Assembly: GCA_026414545.1 (NCBI GenBank)
Contig: JAOAIU010000028.1
Coordinates: 1 to 64,000 of the forward strand
Length of the DNA: 64,000 nucleotides
Source: Candidatus Saccharicenans sp.
GTDB lineage: Bacteria; Acidobacteriota; Aminicenantia; Aminicenantales; Saccharicenantaceae
Direction of reading: 5' to 3'
The notes beneath the pieces were generated by a model. That model was given only the letters and a program-made list of their open reading frames with translations. It was not told where the DNA came from and made no database searches. Positions within the stretch are counted from its first letter, which is position 1, and each line of letters opens with the position of its first letter. A program made the position numbers and the translations under genes. Below, one piece after another: positions 60,341 to 64,000 of this stretch.

Positions 60341-62608
60341 ATGGGCCGAGGAAAGAATAAAAGGATTGACGGGCTCAAGATGAGAAGAGTTAGAGCGCTT
60401 AAGTATTTTCTGGCCACTTTTCTGGCCCTGTTTTTTATTGCCGGCCAGCCGCCCGAGTTCGGTCGGGAAAGCAATTTTTTCCAGGGTTTTATGATACCCC
60501 GACCGGTGGTCAGGATCGGTTTGATGGTCGGGTTGAAACAGGCAGCTATCAGTTCCTCTTCCGGAATGAAAATCTATGAAATCGGGCGGGAATACAGGCA
60601 GCTGGCCGAAGATGTCGAGGAAGTAGTCATCAAGGTCGAGAAAGAAAAGCTAACCGAAAAGTTCGTCTTGTTGATAACCCAGACCAGTGACTACCAGGAA
60701 GCCGAGCTCCTGGCGGCTGAACTCAGCCAGAAGTTGCCAGGACAGGTCATTGTGGAAGAAAGGGTGGAGGCTGGAACCAAACTCTATCAGCTGAAATACG
60801 GGGAATTCCTGACCCGCGGGCAGGCCCTGGAATCCATCAGGCTGCTGGATAGCCTCGGCTACCGGGATGTCTGGATCATCAGAGAAATCGTCAGCCTGCC
60901 CGAGCCGGGCAACATCTGGCTACAGGTGGACCATAAGCTTCAGTCCTTCAATAAAGAAGCCGACCTTTATTTCATCCCGGCCTTTCCCGAGAGCTTCCTC
61001 AAGCTCAACGACCGTAGCTACCGCGGCATTTTCCAGCTCAAGAATACCGGACGCGGGCTGGCTCTGATCAACATCTTAAACCTGGAAGATTATCTTAAGG
61101 GGGTCGTACCGCTGGAAATGTCGCCCGGGACTTTTAACGCCCTGGAGGCCTTGAAGGCCCAGGCCGTAGCCTCCAGGACTTATGCCCTTAAGAATCTGGG
61201 AAAGAACAATAGCCTGGGGTTTGACCTGACCGATACCCAGAGCTCCCAGGTCTATGGAGGCCTGTCGGCCGAGCACCCTCTGAGCAACCGGGCAGTGGAG
61301 GAAACGGCCGGGGAAGTTATTACCTATAAGAATGAACTGATCAATGCCCTTTATACCAGCACCTGTGGCGGTATGACCGAGGATGCCGAAAACATCTTTT
61401 CCGGCCGCCCGGTTTCTTATCTGAAGAGTGTCAGCTGCACCCACGAAAAACAGCCCGAATGGCGCCTGGAGACTTCCCGGGCTTATCCAGGGATCAGAAT
61501 AAAAGGTCGTGACGTGCTGGCCGAGGTCTTTCCTCTGCTGGCTGCGGGAATAGTTTCGCCCAATTCTCCAGCCGATTATTTTGACCAGCCCTCGACCGGG
61601 GAAGAAGTGGCCGGGTGTCTCCAGCGGGTTGACCAGTTCAGAAAAATCAACGACCCTGCAATGAACCCCGGTCTGGAAAAATTGCCCCAGGTTAACTTTG
61701 TGGAACTGGCTCACATCCTGGTAGATTTTTTTGGCTGGCAGGACAAGACAGATTTGCTGCTTCTGCCGGCCGAAATTGAATTTCTGCTCAAGGATCAGCA
61801 GCGCCATAAAGACCTTAAGGAAGCTGACCGCAAGGTTCTGGCTTACCTGCTGCAATCCGGGATATATCCCAGCTATCTCCGCGAGGATAACCTGTTTCGC
61901 CCGGTGACCAGGGCCGAGCTGGCCTTCATCCTGAAAAAGTCGCTGAGCTGGCTGGAAGACCTTTACCACCAGGGTACCTTCCTGGGAAAAAAGGGCGAGC
62001 AACTGGAAGTGATGGAAGGTAACAACCGCCGGGTGCTGTCCTGGCCGGCTGATGGCTATCTTTTGCGCAGCCTGGAGGAGGGCACTTTCCCGGCCAGGTC
62101 GCTGCTACTTCTGGGCGGCGAAAAAATCAGGTGGATAGAAGCTGACGGCCAGGTTCGGTTGCTGGAAGTCCTTTATCCGCCTAACACCAATGTCCTGGAC
62201 CGAAATTCCCGCTACAACCGCTGGAACGTCAGGGTGGCCCGCGAAGAGCTGGAAAAAATCATCCTGAAATCCTATCCCCAGGTCGGGTCGCTTTCTGACC
62301 TCAAGGTTCTGCAGAGGGGCAAATCAAACCGGGTGATTGAGCTGCAGATTGTCGGCGAAAAGGGCACGGTGGTGGTGCAGGGCCTCAGGGTGCGCTGGGC
62401 TTTGAACCTGAAGGATACCCTCTTTTCAATCGACCGCGAATACGACCCTTCCGGCCGGCTGTCGCACTTTGTGTTCAGCGGTCGAGGCTGGGGACATGGT
62501 GTTGGCTTATGCCAGGTTGGCGCTTATGGCATGGCCCTGGCCGGCGCCAGTTACAAAGACATCCTCAGCCATTACTATAAGAACGTAAAGATCGAAAAAG
62601 TCCACTGA
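60341..62608 (+). CDS. SpoIID/LytB-domain protein with SPOR-like domain and inserted SLH-like region
   Basis: 755 residues. The ATG at 60341 or 60380 (the signal peptide MRRVRALKYFLATFLALFF starts at the latter) are both possible; no RBS decides. Order: signal; SPOR-like repeat (about 107-182, FVLLITQTSDYQEAELLAAELSQ); SpoIID with NLEDYLKGVVPLEMSPGTFNALEALKAQAVASRTYAL (catalytic Glu near 258) and TSTCGGMTEDAENIF; an insertion (about 400-680) with SLH-like HILVDFFGW and RPVTRAELAFILKKS; then GRGWGHGVGLCQVGAYGMALAG near 713. SpoIID cuts stem-free glycan strands. Followed by uppP, a cell-wall lipid gene. Confidence 0.85.
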   Translation: MGRGKNKRIDGLKMRRVRALKYFLATFLALFFIAGQPPEFGRESNFFQGFMIPRPVVRIGLMVGLKQAAISSSSGMKIYEIGREYRQLAEDVEEVVIKVEKEKLTEKFVLLITQTSDYQEAELLAAELSQKLPGQVIVEERVEAGTKLYQLKYGEFLTRGQALESIRLLDSLGYRDVWIIREIVSLPEPGNIWLQVDHKLQSFNKEADLYFIPAFPESFLKLNDRSYRGIFQLKNTGRGLALINILNLEDYLKGVVPLEMSPGTFNALEALKAQAVASRTYALKNLGKNNSLGFDLTDTQSSQVYGGLSAEHPLSNRAVEETAGEVITYKNELINALYTSTCGGMTEDAENIFSGRPVSYLKSVSCTHEKQPEWRLETSRAYPGIRIKGRDVLAEVFPLLAAGIVSPNSPADYFDQPSTGEEVAGCLQRVDQFRKINDPAMNPGLEKLPQVNFVELAHILVDFFGWQDKTDLLLLPAEIEFLLKDQQRHKDLKEADRKVLAYLLQSGIYPSYLREDNLFRPVTRAELAFILKKSLSWLEDLYHQGTFLGKKGEQLEVMEGNNRRVLSWPADGYLLRSLEEGTFPARSLLLLGGEKIRWIEADGQVRLLEVLYPPNTNVLDRNSRYNRWNVRVAREELEKIILKSYPQVGSLSDLKVLQRGKSNRVIELQIVGEKGTVVVQGLRVRWALNLKDTLFSIDREYDPSGRLSHFVFSGRGWGHGVGLCQVGAYGMALAGASYKDILSHYYKNVKIEKVH

Positions 62609-62634
62609 AAGATTTCTCCCCACCGGGTCCCGAG

Positions 62635-62663
62635 TTGACAATATCCTCGCACCGTTGTAGATA
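62635..62663 (+). promoter_or_regulatory. Promoter of uppP
   Basis: TTGACA (62635-62640), 17-base spacer, TAGATA (62658-62663), 44 bases before the uppP ATG. Confidence 0.55.
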
Positions 62664-62707
62664 AGTTGTTCGCATCTCGTTAAGTCTGACCGATAAGAGG
62701 CGAAGAC

Positions 62708-63487
62708 ATGAACTATTTTCAAGCGCTGGTGCTCGGTTTCCTGCAGGGTCTGGGGGAATTCCTGCCGATTTCCAGTTCGGCTCACCTGGTTGTCGGCCCC
62801 TATTTTTTCAACTGGAACTACCAGGGGCTGGAGTATGACGTGATGCTCCACCTGGGCACTCTGCTGGCCATAGTGGCTTATTTCTGGAAGGACTGGATAA
62901 AGATAATAGGCGACGGCTTTACCAGGACGAAAGAAAAGGAAGGACGTTTTCTATGGTATGTGCTTCTGGCCACGGCTCCCGGGGCCCTGGCCGGTTACCT
63001 CCTGGAAGAAAAAGCCGAAACCGTCTTCCGTGAACCGCAGGTGGTAGCCGCCAGCCTGATTTTCTTCTCCATATTTATTTTCCTGGCCGACCGGCTAGCC
63101 AGAAACCGAAAGGGATTGGAGGAACTGAACCTGATTGAGGTTCTGCTTATTGGACTGGCCCAGGCCCTGGCCATAGTGCCGGGCGCTTCGCGCTCTGGAA
63201 TGACCATTATGATGGCCCTGTTCCTGGGATACCGACGCCAGGCTGCGGCCAGGTTTTCTTTCCTGCTGGCTACCCCTCTGATCGTGGGCGCGGCCCTGCT
63301 GGAAGTGCCGAAGATAACTCTGTCTTCAATCAACGGTCCTTTTCTGGCCGGTTTCCTGTCTTCAGCCCTGTTCGGTTTTCTGTCGATCGGGTTCCTGCTG
63401 TCTTTTCTCAAGACTAGAAACCTGGTGCCGTTTGTTGTCTATCGCCTGGGGCTGGCCCTGTTGATCCTGCTTAAGTATTTTCTGTAA
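62708..63487 (+). CDS. uppP: Undecaprenyl-diphosphate phosphatase
   Basis: 259 residues with about eight transmembrane helices. GLGEFLPISSSAHL (E-rich signature) and PGASRSGMTIMMALFLG (phosphate-binding) are the hallmarks of UppP/BacA. Recycles undecaprenyl diphosphate at the outer face of the inner membrane for peptidoglycan and related polymers. Its neighbour upstream is the SpoIID-like peptidoglycan enzyme. AGAGGCGAAG precedes the ATG. Full length. Confidence 0.95.
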   Translation: MNYFQALVLGFLQGLGEFLPISSSAHLVVGPYFFNWNYQGLEYDVMLHLGTLLAIVAYFWKDWIKIIGDGFTRTKEKEGRFLWYVLLATAPGALAGYLLEEKAETVFREPQVVAASLIFFSIFIFLADRLARNRKGLEELNLIEVLLIGLAQALAIVPGASRSGMTIMMALFLGYRRQAAARFSFLLATPLIVGAALLEVPKITLSSINGPFLAGFLSSALFGFLSIGFLLSFLKTRNLVPFVVYRLGLALLILLKYFL

Positions 63488-63552
63488 ATTGACTTGAAGC
63501 GGTATCTCCCCTAAAATACTGCTTACGTTCATCAACTTTCCTGGAGGACAAA

Positions 63553-64000
63553 GTGAAAAATTCGGCTCTGTCACCTGACCGCAAAGAGGCCCGCGAGTAC
63601 CAGACGGCTTCATCCGGACTATTCTTCAAGGCCAGAAAAGTTCTTTTTGAAAAGAAATCAGCTTTTCAGAAGATAGAAATTATTGAGAATGATTTTTATG
63701 GCCGGGTGCTGTTCCTGGACGGGCTGGTCCAGACCACTCTAAGGGATGAATTTTTCTACCACGAGATGCTGGTTCACCCGGCCCTGGCCTGCCTGCCGCG
63801 CCCGGAGAAAGTCCTGGTCATCGGCGGGGGAGACGGCGGAGCTCTAAGGGAAGTGCTCAAGCATCCTGTTAAGAAAGCCTGGCTGGTGGAAATAGACCAG
63901 GAAGTCATCAAAGCTTGCGAGAAGTACTTTCCCTGGCTGGACGCCGCCCTGTCTGATCCCCGGGCCGAGCTGGCCATTGCCGATGGCTTTGATTTCATCC
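63553..64000 (+). CDS. speE: Spermidine synthase, partial
   Basis: Runs off the window; 149 residues seen. GTG start at 63553, with GGAGG five bases upstream. N-terminal beta-strands and TTLRDEFFYHEML, then the methyltransferase-like VLVIGGGDGGALREVLKH and VEIDQEVIKACEKYFP, typical of SpeE, which adds an aminopropyl group to putrescine. The catalytic Asp region (D..D.TDP) lies beyond the edge. 65 bases after uppP. Confidence 0.9.
   Translation, partial: MKNSALSPDRKEAREYQTASSGLFFKARKVLFEKKSAFQKIEIIENDFYGRVLFLDGLVQTTLRDEFFYHEMLVHPALACLPRPEKVLVIGGGDGGALREVLKHPVKKAWLVEIDQEVIKACEKYFPWLDAALSDPRAELAIADGFDFI

Noticed and set aside
1-64000. Insertion sequences, prophage or CRISPR
   Set aside because: No transposase, integrase, terminal repeats or repeat-spacer pattern was seen.

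Overview
The window is a dense bacterial chromosome segment with no mobile element, CRISPR array or prophage that I can see. It holds about 50 protein genes and one tRNA gene, on both strands, with short intergenic gaps and base composition leaning to GC. The organism is a diderm: bamA, skp, lolD, a LolC/E permease, a LolA-like protein, type IV pilus minor pilins and a small beta-barrel protein are all present. The mix of large secreted peptidases (DPP IV, DUF885, M14), a SpoIVB-type S55 protein, beta-propeller proteins, a serine-palmitoyltransferase-like enzyme and soluble NADH/ferredoxin-type flavoproteins resembles peptide-fermenting anaerobes of the Acidobacteriota/Aminicenantes type. That placement is an inference from gene content, not a phylogeny.

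Layout. Positions 1-2805 (minus) are a minor-pilin operon (GspH/FimT, PilV, PilW, PilX-like; the last is cut by the window edge). At 3162-5276 is a secreted DPP IV with its own terminator, followed by tRNA-Lys(CTT), a GspG-like orphan and an AGCS sodium/amino-acid symporter. rpoZ (plus) converges with a tatD - polyprenyl synthase - CYTH operon (minus), and the rpoZ and CYTH coding ends overlap. Next come a DUF885 protein whose zinc ligands are replaced, FabH, and an SDR divergent from a serine-palmitoyltransferase-like enzyme (possible sphingolipid locus). An S55 protein and a beta-propeller follow, then EF-P with a GHMP kinase, an RNase Z-like hydrolase and a YtcJ-type lipoprotein amidohydrolase.

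Positions 24892-32115 form a tight five-gene operon: NuoE/HydC-, NuoF/HydB- and NuoG-like subunits plus both NfnA- and NfnB-like subunits, with no hydrogenase or formate dehydrogenase active site. It looks like a soluble electron-bifurcating transhydrogenase that combines the Hyd and Nfn modules, similar in concept to the Sporomusa-type Nfn (Stn). It is the most interesting system in the window.

After it come rnhC, an AlaX editing protein, two MacB-type permeases, a pyruvate-kinase-C-terminal-like protein, an RsuA/RluB pseudouridine synthase, a LonB-like protease and a GNAT protein. Then follow ribH-nusB-lysS-lolC/E-lolD and bamA-skp-fabZ, closed by a bidirectional terminator; lpxD and lpxA are missing from their usual places beside fabZ. 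The last part holds a LolA-like protein, a PAS-GGDEF diguanylate cyclase, a beta-barrel, a 1374-residue M14 peptidase, a GH97 glycosidase, a SpoIID-type protein behind a structured leader, uppP, and the start of speE. Taken together: secreted peptidases and an amino-acid symporter would supply amino acids, the bifurcating complex would balance NADH, NADPH and ferredoxin, and the bam/lol/skp genes maintain the outer membrane.
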